Shown here: positions 16,790-24,162 of the stretch, piece after piece
Numbering within the stretch: position 1 is the stretch's first letter
Layout of the letters: every line of letters starts with the position of its first letter
Assembly: GCA_024684065.1 (NCBI GenBank)
Contig: JAIKXO010000271.1
Location: forward strand, 1-24,735
Direction of reading: 5' to 3'
Source of the DNA: Lachnospiraceae bacterium
GTDB taxonomy: Bacteria > Bacillota_A > Clostridia > Lachnospirales > Lachnospiraceae
Length of the DNA: 24,735 nt
Notes under the pieces: model-generated
The model's input: the letters and a program-made list of their open reading frames with translations, nothing else
Told to the model about the DNA's origin: nothing
The model's database searches: none
Position numbers and translations under genes: made by a program

Positions 16790-17535
16790 AGAACACTCCC
16801 CAAAAAGGTCTTAAGCCTCTCGTTCTGTGGTGAGTCAAAGAACTTTTCGGGCGGAGCTTCTTCAAGGAATTCCCCGTCTGCCATGAAAAGCACTCTGTCC
16901 GCCACTTCCCTTGCAAAGTTCATTTCATGGGTGACGACCACCATGGTCATCTTAACCCTCGCAAGCTCTCTCATGACGTTTAAGACCTCTCCGACCATTT
17001 CCGGATCGAGCGCCGAGGTGGGCTCGTCAAAGAGCATCACATCCGGGTTCATGCAAAGCGACCGGCAGATGGCTATTCTCTGCTTCTGCCCTCCCGACAG
17101 CTGTTTAGGATAAGAATCCGCCCTGTCGGAAAGACCGACACGCTCAAGCAGAACCATGGCCCTCTTTTCAGCCTCCTCTTTGGAAACAGACTGGAGCTTC
17201 ATCGGTCCTATGGTAAGGTTTCTCATTACGGTAAGATGAGGGAAAAGATTGAATTGCTGAAAAACCATGCCCATCTTCTGCCTGTGCTTATCTATATCGC
17301 ACTTCGGATCGCAGATATCCGCGCCTTCAACGTATATACTGCCGCCGCTGGCCGTCTCAAGACCGTTTAAGCAGCGTAAAAACGTACTTTTTCCGGATCC
17401 TGAGGGCCCCACGATAAAGGCTACATCTCCCTTGTAAAAATCAACAGATATATTTTTCAGAACCTCCATCTTTTCGAAGGTTTTAGAAAGGTTTTTCACG
17501 CTTATGAGAGGCTTCTCCGAAGAATTAGTGGTCAC
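16786..17535 (-). CDS. Polar amino acid ABC transporter, ATP-binding protein
   Basis: A 249-residue ATPase of the polar amino acid uptake (PAAT, GlnQ-like) type. It has Walker [10 protein letters not shown] (residues 43-51), a Q-loop in [14 protein letters not shown], signature LSGGQKQR, Walker [15 protein letters not shown] and switch histidine VVTHE. I start it at the GTG at 17535, where AGAGGAGG lies about 10 bases upstream, giving an 11-base overlap with the permease gene. A TTG at 17577 would add 14 residues without a ribosome site. Works with the permease and binding lipoprotein encoded directly upstream; topB overlaps its stop. Confidence 0.95.
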   Translation of the reverse strand: MTTNSSEKPLISVKNLSKTFEKMEVLKNISVDFYKGDVAFIVGPSGSGKSTFLRCLNGLETASGGSIYVEGADICDPKCDIDKHRQKMGMVFQQFNLFPHLTVMRNLTIGPMKLQSVSKEEAEKRAMVLLERVGLSDRADSYPKQLSGGQKQRIAICRSLCMNPDVMLFDEPTSALDPEMVGEVLNVMRELARVKMTMVVVTHEMNFAREVADRVLFMADGEFLEEAPPEKFFDSPQNERLKTFLGSVL

Positions 17536-18214
17536 TGTTCCTGAGCCTCCTCTCAAGCTTTTTGATAAGACTGTCAAATACTATTACCATTATAAGATAG
17601 ATCGCCGCAGCCATTACGAGCGGCATAAACGCGGAATACGTCTGGCTTCTGATGATATCTGCGCCTTTTGTCAGATCATGCATGGCTATATATCCGGCTA
17701 CAGAGGTTTCCTTAAGAAGGACCACGAACTCATTACCGAGCGCCGGAAGGACATTTTTTATCGCCTGAGGAAGGATAAAATATATCATGGTCTGGGAATA
17801 GGAAAATCCCAGGGACCTTCCCGCCTCAAACTGCCCTTTGTCGACGGAATTAATGCCGCCCCTTATTATCTCGGCCACATAAGCTCCCGAATTGATCCCG
17901 AAGGCTATGATCGCGGTAAACATCTTGCTCACATTTACCGAAGCAAAGATCACGAAATAGGTTATAAGGAGCTGAAGCACAACAGGCGTCCCTCTTATCA
18001 CCGTAAGATAAATATTCGAAAAGAGGTTTAATACCCTGAGCTTTCCGGTATTGTCGTGCGTAGAACGTATGACGGCTATGATAAATCCTATAAAAATACC
18101 TATAAGCACCGCGCAGAAGGTCATGATCAATGTATTTGACAGACCTTCCAGCAGGTACTTATATCTGTCTTTTTCTATGAAGTTCTGGTTAAAAGACTTT
18201 GCGAGCTCGCTCAT
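17525..18214 (-). CDS. Polar amino acid ABC transporter, permease
   Basis: A 229-residue inner-membrane permease of the HisM/GlnP type with about five transmembrane helices. The first segment is [30 protein letters not shown]. It has the usual [13 protein letters not shown] segment and the EAA loop [34 protein letters not shown] that docks with the ATPase. A single permease gene implies a homodimer. It starts 5 bases after the binding-protein stop codon and overlaps the ATPase gene. Confidence 0.95.
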   Translation of the reverse strand: MSELAKSFNQNFIEKDRYKYLLEGLSNTLIMTFCAVLIGIFIGFIIAVIRSTHDNTGKLRVLNLFSNIYLTVIRGTPVVLQLLITYFVIFASVNVSKMFTAIIAFGINSGAYVAEIIRGGINSVDKGQFEAGRSLGFSYSQTMIYFILPQAIKNVLPALGNEFVVLLKETSVAGYIAMHDLTKGADIIRSQTYSAFMPLVMAAAIYLIMVIVFDSLIKKLERRLRNSDH

Positions 18215-18219
18215 TTTTA

Positions 18220-19026
18220 TTATTCCGCAGTAATATACTTGTCAACTATCTCCTGAAGCTTCCCGCTCTCCTTAAGTGAAGCTATGGAAGCGTTTACCTT
18301 ATTTAGAAGATCCTCGTTTTCCTTGGCGATGGCAGCGGCATATTCTTCTACCGTAAATTCCTTGTCAAGCATCTTGATGCCTTCATTCTGGCTGACGAAT
18401 ACCTTCGCGGGCTCTTTATCTATGATAACCGCGTCTACCTTGCCCTGGGTAAGAGCCTGAACGGCTTCCATTCCCTTGTTATAGCGTTCTACGGTTGCAT
18501 CTTCGATATCTTCCGCATAGATGTCGCCGGTAGTTCCGAGCTGGACGCCTACGGTCTTTCCTTCAAGATCTTCGGGCTCCTCGACATCGCTGTCCTCAGC
18601 GACTATTATCATCTGTGCTGAATTGGCATAAGAGTCGGAGAAATTGACATTTTCAAGCCTGTCCTCCGTAACCGTCATGCCTGCAAGTCCTATATCGGCC
18701 TTTCCCGCCTGAACGGAAGCTATAATGGAATCAAAGGATATGTCCTCTATCTGGAGGGTCATGCCCAGATCCTCAGCTATGGCTTCGGCTATCTCGACAT
18801 CGATACCTACGATCTTGTCGCCGTCGTAGTATTCATAAGGCGGGAATTCGGCATTTGTTGCCATAACGAGCACTCCGCCCTCTGAAGTTTCAGATTTTGC
18901 TGAATCTCCGGCTTCGGAGCTCTCTTCCTTTACGTCGTTTGAAGCAGCGGGCGCTGCAGGTGCAGCACAGCCTGCAAGAGACAGGACTATCGTTCCTGTC
19001 AGGATCATTGCTAAAATCTTTTTCAT
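18220..19026 (-). CDS. Polar amino acid-binding lipoprotein of the ABC transporter
   Basis: A 268-residue solute-binding protein, family 3. The signal peptide ends in the lipobox LAGC with C20 as the lipidated cysteine. An Ala/Ser/Glu-rich linker leads to the bilobed domain, with ATNAEFPPYEYYDG for ligand contact, DIGLAGMTVTEDRLENVNFSDSY carrying the arginine that usually holds the ligand carboxylate, and a C-terminal SLKESGKLQEIVDKY. The specific amino acid cannot be told from sequence alone; cystine, arginine or glutamine are all possible in this family. AAGGAGG precedes the ATG. First gene of the transporter-topB operon. Confidence 0.94.
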   Translation of the reverse strand: MKKILAMILTGTIVLSLAGCAAPAAPAASNDVKEESSEAGDSAKSETSEGGVLVMATNAEFPPYEYYDGDKIVGIDVEIAEAIAEDLGMTLQIEDISFDSIIASVQAGKADIGLAGMTVTEDRLENVNFSDSYANSAQMIIVAEDSDVEEPEDLEGKTVGVQLGTTGDIYAEDIEDATVERYNKGMEAVQALTQGKVDAVIIDKEPAKVFVSQNEGIKMLDKEFTVEEYAAAIAKENEDLLNKVNASIASLKESGKLQEIVDKYITAE

Positions 19027-19045
19027 AATAACCTCCTTAAAAATT

Positions 19046-19098
19046 CATTATATATAAATGTTACTTTGTCAAAACATCTGAATTTTAACATTTTGACA
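19046..19098 (-). promoter_or_regulatory. Promoter region with TGTCAAAA inverted repeat
   Basis: On the minus strand TTGACA is followed 14 bases later by TATAAT, upstream of the lipoprotein gene; the spacing is shorter than ideal. The TTGACA lies inside one arm of an inverted repeat: TGTCAAAA at 19067-19074 and TTTTGACA at 19091-19098, arms separated by 16 bases. A repressor bound there would cover the -35. The regulator is unknown. Confidence 0.4.
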
Positions 19099-19143
19099 TT
19101 CAAAATTCAACTCTGAGAAAAAACGTATTTGAAAAGCTTTTTT

Positions 19144-19204
19144 CCGTTTACTGCCGGGGTATGCGTCCGGCAACACCCTGATTTACGCAGTGACCCGGAA
19201 ACGG
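19144..19204. other. Structured intergenic region after the AAA ATPase gene
   Basis: Nested inverted repeats: CCGTTT (19144-19149) with AAACGG (19199-19204); next to it ACTGC (19150-19154) with GCAGT (19187-19191); and, as an alternative inner fold, TGCCGG (19152-19157) with CCGGCA (19167-19172). No clear U-tract follows on either strand, so it is not a standard terminator although it sits just after the stop of the minus-strand gene. Confidence 0.4.
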
Positions 19205-19214
19205 TAATTTCTGA

Positions 19215-20582
19215 TCATAATTTCGAGGAGTCGATAAGATACAGATTCTCGTTTTCCTCCGCTTCCATTATTATCTGCTCATCAAAGTCTCCGGCCGAGA
19301 AAAGGAACAGGTCTTTCACCTTGAGCTTTGCCTGCTCGATACAGAACAGGAACCATTCGTAATCTTCATAGCTTATGCGGCTCTTTTCATAGCTGCACAG
19401 GGCGCAGAGCGTATTCCCTTCCTCATCCTGGGCTATGATATCGATATTTCCGACCTTCCCGATCCAGCTCCCTTTTTTTGTATACTTAAAGGAAAGCTTA
19501 CCCATTCTGTTCATAAGCTCTAAATATTCCGAACATACTTCCGTAAAATATCTGGAAGAATATGCTTTGAAAGAAGGCGCTATGTATTTCTGATAAAACC
19601 TGTCGGGATGCATCATATTAAGTTTCGATAGTCTGGTGAAGACGAACCGGAACCAGAAACCCGTAAATGAATTGGCGATGCGGTATATACCTTTCTGGGC
19701 GTTTTCCCTGCAGGCGGTATCATAAGAATCCACCTTCTTCACTATGCCTAGCGCGATGAGATTCTTAAGATATACGCTTATCTTGGCTCTGCTGAAGCCG
19801 GTATATTTATATATGTCATTTAATTTTTCCCTGCCGTTTGAAAGCGCGGCAAGTATGGTGTTGTATACAGAGGGCTCTCTAAGTTCCTCAGGAAGGATAT
19901 CCATCCCGTACTCATACAGCGGGGTGCCTTTTGTAAGGATATTTTTGCTGATATTTTCACTTACCGTCAGTTCATCGTCAAACCTGTCCCACAGTTCCCT
20001 GCATCCCCCGAGGATGGAATAGATCTCCACGCATTCCTTAAGCTCGTATTTCTTGAAATGTCTTACAATATCCAAAAACTTTAGCTCGTTTAATCTGATG
20101 AGCCCGGATATCTCATAGGCGGATTTTCCGAGTCTTTCGACCATCTGGTTTTCAATCCAGTAGGAACTTCTTGTAAGGAGCAGGAAAAGGGCCGGCTGGT
20201 TGTTCCATTTGTCACCGGAAACCCTTATAAGTGTCTCTATAAAGTCAGCAGAGGTTTTTGCGATATTTTGAAATTCATCAATGATGATGATACGCTTTTC
20301 GCATTTCTGGTTAAGCATCGCGGAGAGGATTCCGAGGTATCCGTTTCCGAATTCGGTACCCTTAGGAAGTTCGTCCCTGAGCTCGTTTTTCCATTCGAGA
20401 AGCTGTTCTTCATCGGAGCAGGGCCTTGCATAATAGTAAAAATAGTCCATACCCTTCAGAAAATCCCTGATAAATTCGGAAAGACCGCTGTAACGGTCAC
20501 CGTAAAGGATCACTATCTGATTTTCTTCCCTTTGATAAAAGTTGCGCAGATATTCATATTCCACACTTCTTTCCTGTATCAT
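19215..20582 (-). CDS. AAA ATPase / DUF234-type protein with degenerate P-loop
   Basis: A 455-residue protein with the plan of the prokaryotic ATPase (PF01637) plus DUF234 family. Residues 1-220 are the P-loop domain with Walker B RIIIIDEFQN (D101, E102) and the ALFLLLTRSS sensor strand. The Walker A should read GxxxxGK[S/T] but is GDRYSGLS (28-35), with leucine for the essential lysine. A winged helix follows (YKYTGFSRAKISVYLKNLIALGIVKKV), then the DUF234 region with FWFRFVF and a nuclease-like GNIDIIAQDEEG. The ECK-type lysine motif expected after it is not evident (ALCSYEKS), so both activities may be lost or altered. GGGAG precedes the ATG. It follows the PAS gene by 22 bases and probably shares its transcript. 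The role of this family is unclear. Confidence 0.8.
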   Translation of the reverse strand: MIQERSVEYEYLRNFYQREENQIVILYGDRYSGLSEFIRDFLKGMDYFYYYARPCSDEEQLLEWKNELRDELPKGTEFGNGYLGILSAMLNQKCEKRIIIIDEFQNIAKTSADFIETLIRVSGDKWNNQPALFLLLTRSSYWIENQMVERLGKSAYEISGLIRLNELKFLDIVRHFKKYELKECVEIYSILGGCRELWDRFDDELTVSENISKNILTKGTPLYEYGMDILPEELREPSVYNTILAALSNGREKLNDIYKYTGFSRAKISVYLKNLIALGIVKKVDSYDTACRENAQKGIYRIANSFTGFWFRFVFTRLSKLNMMHPDRFYQKYIAPSFKAYSSRYFTEVCSEYLELMNRMGKLSFKYTKKGSWIGKVGNIDIIAQDEEGNTLCALCSYEKSRISYEDYEWFLFCIEQAKLKVKDLFLFSAGDFDEQIIMEAEENENLYLIDSSKL

Positions 20583-20604
20583 ACCGTCTCCCTGGCAATT
20601 AAGA

Positions 20605-21006
20605 TCAAAGCCTCAGAAAACCGATCAGCTTGTCCGTAGGCTTGTTTTCGGAATCATAATATATGCTGCCGATGCATTTAAAGCTGTTATTATCCTTGTC
20701 CTTTAAGGTAAGTTCACTATATTCGACGCCTCTGTCTTCCATGCACAACACCTCATCGATAAAACCGTTCAGATCATCGGGATGAATATATTCATTCAGG
20801 TCACTCTCCACGAATTCACCCGACTCCGGTTTATATCCGAGATATTTTTCCCATGGGCCCACGTATTCGCAGATCCCTCTTTTTAAATTCCTGTATATGA
20901 ACAGCCCGCCCGTGGCAAGCGCGATCATTTTATACATCCTGTCGCTGTCGCAGAGCCGTTCGTTCACCGCCGAAAGATAATCCAGCTGATACTTGATCTT
21001 TTCCAT
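20605..21006 (-). CDS. Single PAS-domain protein
   Basis: A 133-residue protein that is essentially one PAS fold (PAS_3 type). It has an N-terminal helix, then GGLFIYRNLKRGICEYVGPWEKYLGY, the hallmark helix end YIHPDDLNGFIDEV, and strands SELTLKDKDNNSFKCIGSIYY to IGFLRL. No output domain (kinase, GGDEF or helix-turn-helix) follows, so it may sense or bind and act through a partner. An AAGGA site lies about 12 bases before the ATG. The adjacent ATPase gene 22 bases downstream is the obvious candidate partner, by position only. asd lies upstream with a 77-base gap. Confidence 0.8.
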   Translation of the reverse strand: MEKIKYQLDYLSAVNERLCDSDRMYKMIALATGGLFIYRNLKRGICEYVGPWEKYLGYKPESGEFVESDLNEYIHPDDLNGFIDEVLCMEDRGVEYSELTLKDKDNNSFKCIGSIYYDSENKPTDKLIGFLRL

Positions 21007-21083
21007 AAAAAAACAATCCTTAAAGATCGAATCATTACCTCAACCCGAAAACAATTGCATGTCTTCGACAATAATACGGAAGA

Positions 21084-22169
21084 TTATTTCCGGGTGATGT
21101 ACCCCTTTGCCTTCAGTAGCTCCGCGCAGAGAATGCCGCCTCCTGCCGCACCCCTTACGGTGTTATGTGACAGACCGACAAATTTATAATCAAAGAGGGT
21201 GTCTTCCCTCAGACGGCCTACGGTTATCCCCATACCGTTCTCATAGTCAACATCAAGGGTTACCTGCGGACGGTCATTTTCCTCCATATATCTTATGAAC
21301 TGTTTCGGAGCGCTCGGAAGCCCAAGGCGCTGAGGCTCTCCCGCATATGAACGCATGGCCTCTATGAGCTCGTCCTTTGAAGGCTTTGTTTCAAACCTTA
21401 CGAACACGCTCGCCGTATGGCCGTTAAGAACCGGCACTCTGATACACTGGGTCGTGATAAGGGGAAGGGCGGCCTTTATGATAGCGCCGTTATCGATCTT
21501 TCCGAATATCTTTAAGGGCTCCTGCTCGCTCTTTTCCTCTTCGCCCCCTATATAAGGGATAATATTTCCCTCCATTTCGGGCCAGTCTTTGAAGGTCTTT
21601 CCCGCGCCTGATATTGCCTGATAGGTCGATGCCACAACCTCAACAGGCTTAAAATCCTTCCATGCGGCGAGCACAGGCGTATAGCTCTGTATAGAGCAGT
21701 TCGGCTTTACCGAAATAAAGCCTCTCTCTGTTCCGAGCCTTTTTCTCTGGGCATTTATTACCTCCGCATGCTCGGGATTTATCTCCGGAATGATCATAGG
21801 CACGTCAGGAGTCCATCTGTGCGCGGAGTTATTCGATATTACGGGGGTCTCGGTTTTTGCGTACTCCTCTTCTATCGCCCTTATCTCATCCTTGGTCATA
21901 TCTACGGCGCTGAAGACAAGATCAACGTTTTGTGCAACCTTTGATACTTCCGAAACGTCCATTACTACGATATCCTTTACGCTTTCGGGGATCGGGGTGT
22001 CCATCTTCCATCTTCCCGAAACGGCATCCTCATAGCGCTTGCCGCTGCTGCGTCTGGATGCGGCTATCGTAACAACCTCGAACCAGGGATGGTTTTCAAG
22101 AAGCGAAATAAACCTCTGCCCAACCATTCCGGTTCCGCCTAAAATCCCTGCCCTAAGTTTCTCACTCAT
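21084..22169 (-). CDS. asd: Aspartate-semialdehyde dehydrogenase (archaeal/fungal-type)
   Basis: A 361-residue NADP-dependent enzyme reducing aspartyl phosphate to the semialdehyde for lysine, threonine, methionine and isoleucine synthesis. The Rossmann start is GILGGTGMVGQRF, the catalytic cysteine lies in KPNCSIQSY, and the substrate and dimer segments are STYQAISGAGK and VLNGHTASVFVRFE. Length and these motifs fit the longer archaeal/fungal-like branch rather than the ~330-residue bacterial one; this branch also occurs in Clostridia. The ATG at 22169 has AGGAGG 8 bases upstream. A frame opening at 22205 would begin inside a repeat hairpin and is rejected. The gene is preceded by the hairpin cluster and argH. 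Confidence 0.95.
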   Translation of the reverse strand: MSEKLRAGILGGTGMVGQRFISLLENHPWFEVVTIAASRRSSGKRYEDAVSGRWKMDTPIPESVKDIVVMDVSEVSKVAQNVDLVFSAVDMTKDEIRAIEEEYAKTETPVISNNSAHRWTPDVPMIIPEINPEHAEVINAQRKRLGTERGFISVKPNCSIQSYTPVLAAWKDFKPVEVVASTYQAISGAGKTFKDWPEMEGNIIPYIGGEEEKSEQEPLKIFGKIDNGAIIKAALPLITTQCIRVPVLNGHTASVFVRFETKPSKDELIEAMRSYAGEPQRLGLPSAPKQFIRYMEENDRPQVTLDVDYENGMGITVGRLREDTLFDYKFVGLSHNTVRGAAGGGILCAELLKAKGYITRK

Positions 22170-22184
22170 CTTTTTTCCTCCTCT

Positions 22185-22420
22185 CTGCGCCGATTTGCTT
22201 TGCAAATCGTGCGCTTAGGAACGAACTTCAGTTCGTTCCGATCCGATCTTTGATCGGATCATTTCCTATTCTGCGCCGATTTACGAAGTAAATCGTGCGC
22301 TTAGGAACGAACTTCAGTTCGTTCCGAACCAATTCGGCATTTGCCCTGGCAAATGTCGAATAAGTTCGATCCTTTGGATCGAATCATTTGCTGTTCTGCA
22401 CCGATCCTTGACCGGATCAT
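22185..22420. repeat. Modular cluster of back-to-back short-loop hairpins
   Basis: Three modules each begin CTGCRCCGAT (22185, 22271, 22397); the first two end in ATCATTT(C/G)CT(A/G)TT and the third in ATCATTTTT. Hairpins: CGATTTGC/GCAAATCG (22191-22209, loop TTT), GGAACGAAC/GTTCGTTCC (22218-22239), GATCCGATC/GATCGGATC (22240-22260, loop TTT), CGATTTAC/GTAAATCG (22277-22295, loop GAA), a second GGAACGAAC/GTTCGTTCC (22304-22325), ATTCGGCATTTGC/GCAAATGTCGAAT (22332-22361, one G-T pair), TTCGATCC/GGATCGAA (22365-22383), and GATCC/GGATC (22403-22418). The first two modules share 56 bases apart from one stem pair, which changes G-C to A-T on both arms, and the loop. This points to selection or a mechanism that keeps pairing. 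It lies between the argH stop and the asd ribosome site, in the likely common transcript. Confidence 0.85.
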
Positions 22421-22448
22421 TTTTATATTAACCGGTTTATCCGGCAAA

Positions 22449-22475
22449 CCGCGATCAGGCCTCCGCGATCAGGCC
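22449..22475. repeat. Tandem 14-base duplication at the argH stop
   Basis: CCGCGATCAGGCC occurs at 22449-22461 and 22463-22475 (period 14). On the minus strand the first-read copy is coding and the second, one base out of phase, supplies the TGA stop (22457-22455). Confidence 0.8.
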
Positions 22476-23855
22476 CTTTGTCTCTTCAAGGAACCGCATA
22501 TTAAGCTCTATGGCTCTTTCCATTGATTTCCTTCCGGGGGCGCCGGCAGTAAGCCTCTTTTCGACACAGGCCTTTAAGCTTACGGCATCATAAATATCCT
22601 CTGAAAAAAGTTCAGATATTTTCTTAAGCTCTGTCAGGGAAAGCTCTTCAATGCTCTTTCCTTTCTCCAGACAGTAAAGGACCAGCTTTCCTATGACCGA
22701 ATGGGCATCTCTGAATGGAACTCCTTTATTCACCAGATAATCGGCCGCATCCGTTGCATTCGTAAAGCCCTTCATGGCGCTTCTTTCCATTGCCTTTTTA
22801 TTTACAGTCAGAGTCTTTAACATTCCGTTAAAAAGACCGAGACAGCCGGTCACCGTGTCCATGGCATCAAAGGATACTTCCTTATCCTCCTGCATATCCT
22901 TGTTATAGGCCAGGGGAAGCCCTTTCATGGTAACAAGCAGTGAAGCCAGGGCTCCATAGACCCGTCCGCACTTTCCTCTTATAAGCTCGGCAATGTCCGG
23001 ATTTTTCTTCTGGGGCATAATGCTCGAACCGGTCGAATAGGAATCGTCCAGCTCTATAAAACCATATTCGTTGCTGTTCCAGATAATGATCTCTTCACAG
23101 AACCTTGAAAGGTGCATCATGATCAGAGAGGCGTCCGCCAGATATTCTATAAGGAAATCTCTGTCTGAAACGGAATCCATGCTGTTAAGGGTAGGGCCCC
23201 AAAAACCGAGAAGCTCTGCAGTATATTCCCTGTCAAGGGGATAGGTGGTCCCTGCGAGAGCGCCTGCTCCGAGGGGGCAATAGTTCATCCTCTTAAGATT
23301 ATCGTTCAGACGGAGCAGATCTCTTTTAAACATCTCAAAATATGCCCCGATATGATGCGAAAGAGTTACCGGCTGAGCCTTCTGCAGGTGGGTGAAGCCC
23401 GGCATGTAAGTATCCAGATGCTCTTTCATAAGTCCCATCATGGTCTCTAAGAGCTCAAAGACAAGAAGCCTTGTTTCCTTTATAATGTCCCGTGTATAGA
23501 GCCTTATATCAAGGGCGACCTGGTCGTTCCTGCTCCTGCCGGTATGGAGTTTCTTCCCGGCATCTCCGATCCTTTCTATGAGCTTTGCTTCAACAAGGCT
23601 GTGTATATCCTCGTACTCTTTGGATGGGGTAATTACTCCGTTATCTATATCATCCATGATCGAGTCAAGACCGGATATGATCGAGCCGCCCTCCTCTTCT
23701 GTGATAATGCCCTGTTTCATAAGCATTTCGGCATGGGCGATGCTGCCTTTTATATCCTGTCTGTAGAGCCTTATGTCAAACATTATCGATGCGTTAAAAT
23801 CATTGACCAGCTCATCCGTTTCTTTTTGAAATCTTCCGCCCCACAGCGTTGCCAT
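22455..23855 (-). CDS. argH: Argininosuccinate lyase
   Basis: A 466-residue lyase of the fumarase/aspartase superfamily releasing fumarate and arginine in the last step of arginine synthesis. The N-terminus LWGGRFQKETDELVNDFNASI, the helical-core motif THLQKAQPVTLSHH with the catalytic histidine region, and the superfamily signature GSSIMPQKKNPD with the mobile-loop serine are all present. The C-terminal part (DAADYLVNKGVPFRDAHSVIGKLV) is also typical. GGAAGGGG precedes the ATG. A good promoter lies about 85-110 bases upstream. The reading frame ends inside a small tandem duplication, so the last few residues may be a recent change. asd lies downstream after the hairpin cluster. Confidence 0.97.
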   Translation of the reverse strand: MATLWGGRFQKETDELVNDFNASIMFDIRLYRQDIKGSIAHAEMLMKQGIITEEEGGSIISGLDSIMDDIDNGVITPSKEYEDIHSLVEAKLIERIGDAGKKLHTGRSRNDQVALDIRLYTRDIIKETRLLVFELLETMMGLMKEHLDTYMPGFTHLQKAQPVTLSHHIGAYFEMFKRDLLRLNDNLKRMNYCPLGAGALAGTTYPLDREYTAELLGFWGPTLNSMDSVSDRDFLIEYLADASLIMMHLSRFCEEIIIWNSNEYGFIELDDSYSTGSSIMPQKKNPDIAELIRGKCGRVYGALASLLVTMKGLPLAYNKDMQEDKEVSFDAMDTVTGCLGLFNGMLKTLTVNKKAMERSAMKGFTNATDAADYLVNKGVPFRDAHSVIGKLVLYCLEKGKSIEELSLTELKKISELFSEDIYDAVSLKACVEKRLTAGAPGRKSMERAIELNMRFLEETKGLIAEA

Positions 23856-23939
23856 TCGCTTTCCCCTTCCTGAACACCCGGAAACATGATTTTTTTTTAC
23901 TGAATTATGAAAGTTATATTTCGATTTAACCGATTTCAG

Positions 23940-23968
23940 ATTATAGCATATTATGGTTCATCGGTCAA
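23940..23968 (-). promoter_or_regulatory. Promoter of argH
   Basis: On the minus strand TTGACC, a 17-base spacer and a perfect TATAAT. It would give a leader of about 75-80 bases before the argH start. This is the best sigma-A-type match in the window. Confidence 0.75.
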
Positions 23969-24047
23969 AAGCCATATTCTCATATGTTATTTCTTCATAA
24001 TTTCGGCAATAATGGATTTACTTCACCTATCCATTTTCAATATCCCG

Positions 24048-24056
24048 TGTTATACT
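24048..24056 (+). promoter_or_regulatory. Candidate extended -10 for the STAS-kinase gene
   Basis: TGT-TATACT is an extended -10 on the plus strand about 107 bases before the start codon. The -35 is poor. It is divergent from the argH promoter about 80 bases away. Confidence 0.45.
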
Positions 24057-24162
24057 GTTCATGGACACACTGATCTTATAAGATTTTTTGTGTCGCGCTG
24101 AAAAAACGTTTTCCCGGATGAAGGCGTTTTGTCAGAGTAATAATAAAGGAGAACCGGTCATT

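Noticed and set aside
19144..19204. Rho-independent terminator for the AAA ATPase gene
   Set aside because: Stems exist but no U-tract follows on the minus strand, so it is listed only as a structured region.
22170..22205. Longer N-terminus for Asd
   Set aside because: The extra 12 residues come from hairpin-repeat sequence and the ribosome site itself; the ATG at 22169 has a strong AGGAGG and begins the conserved domain.
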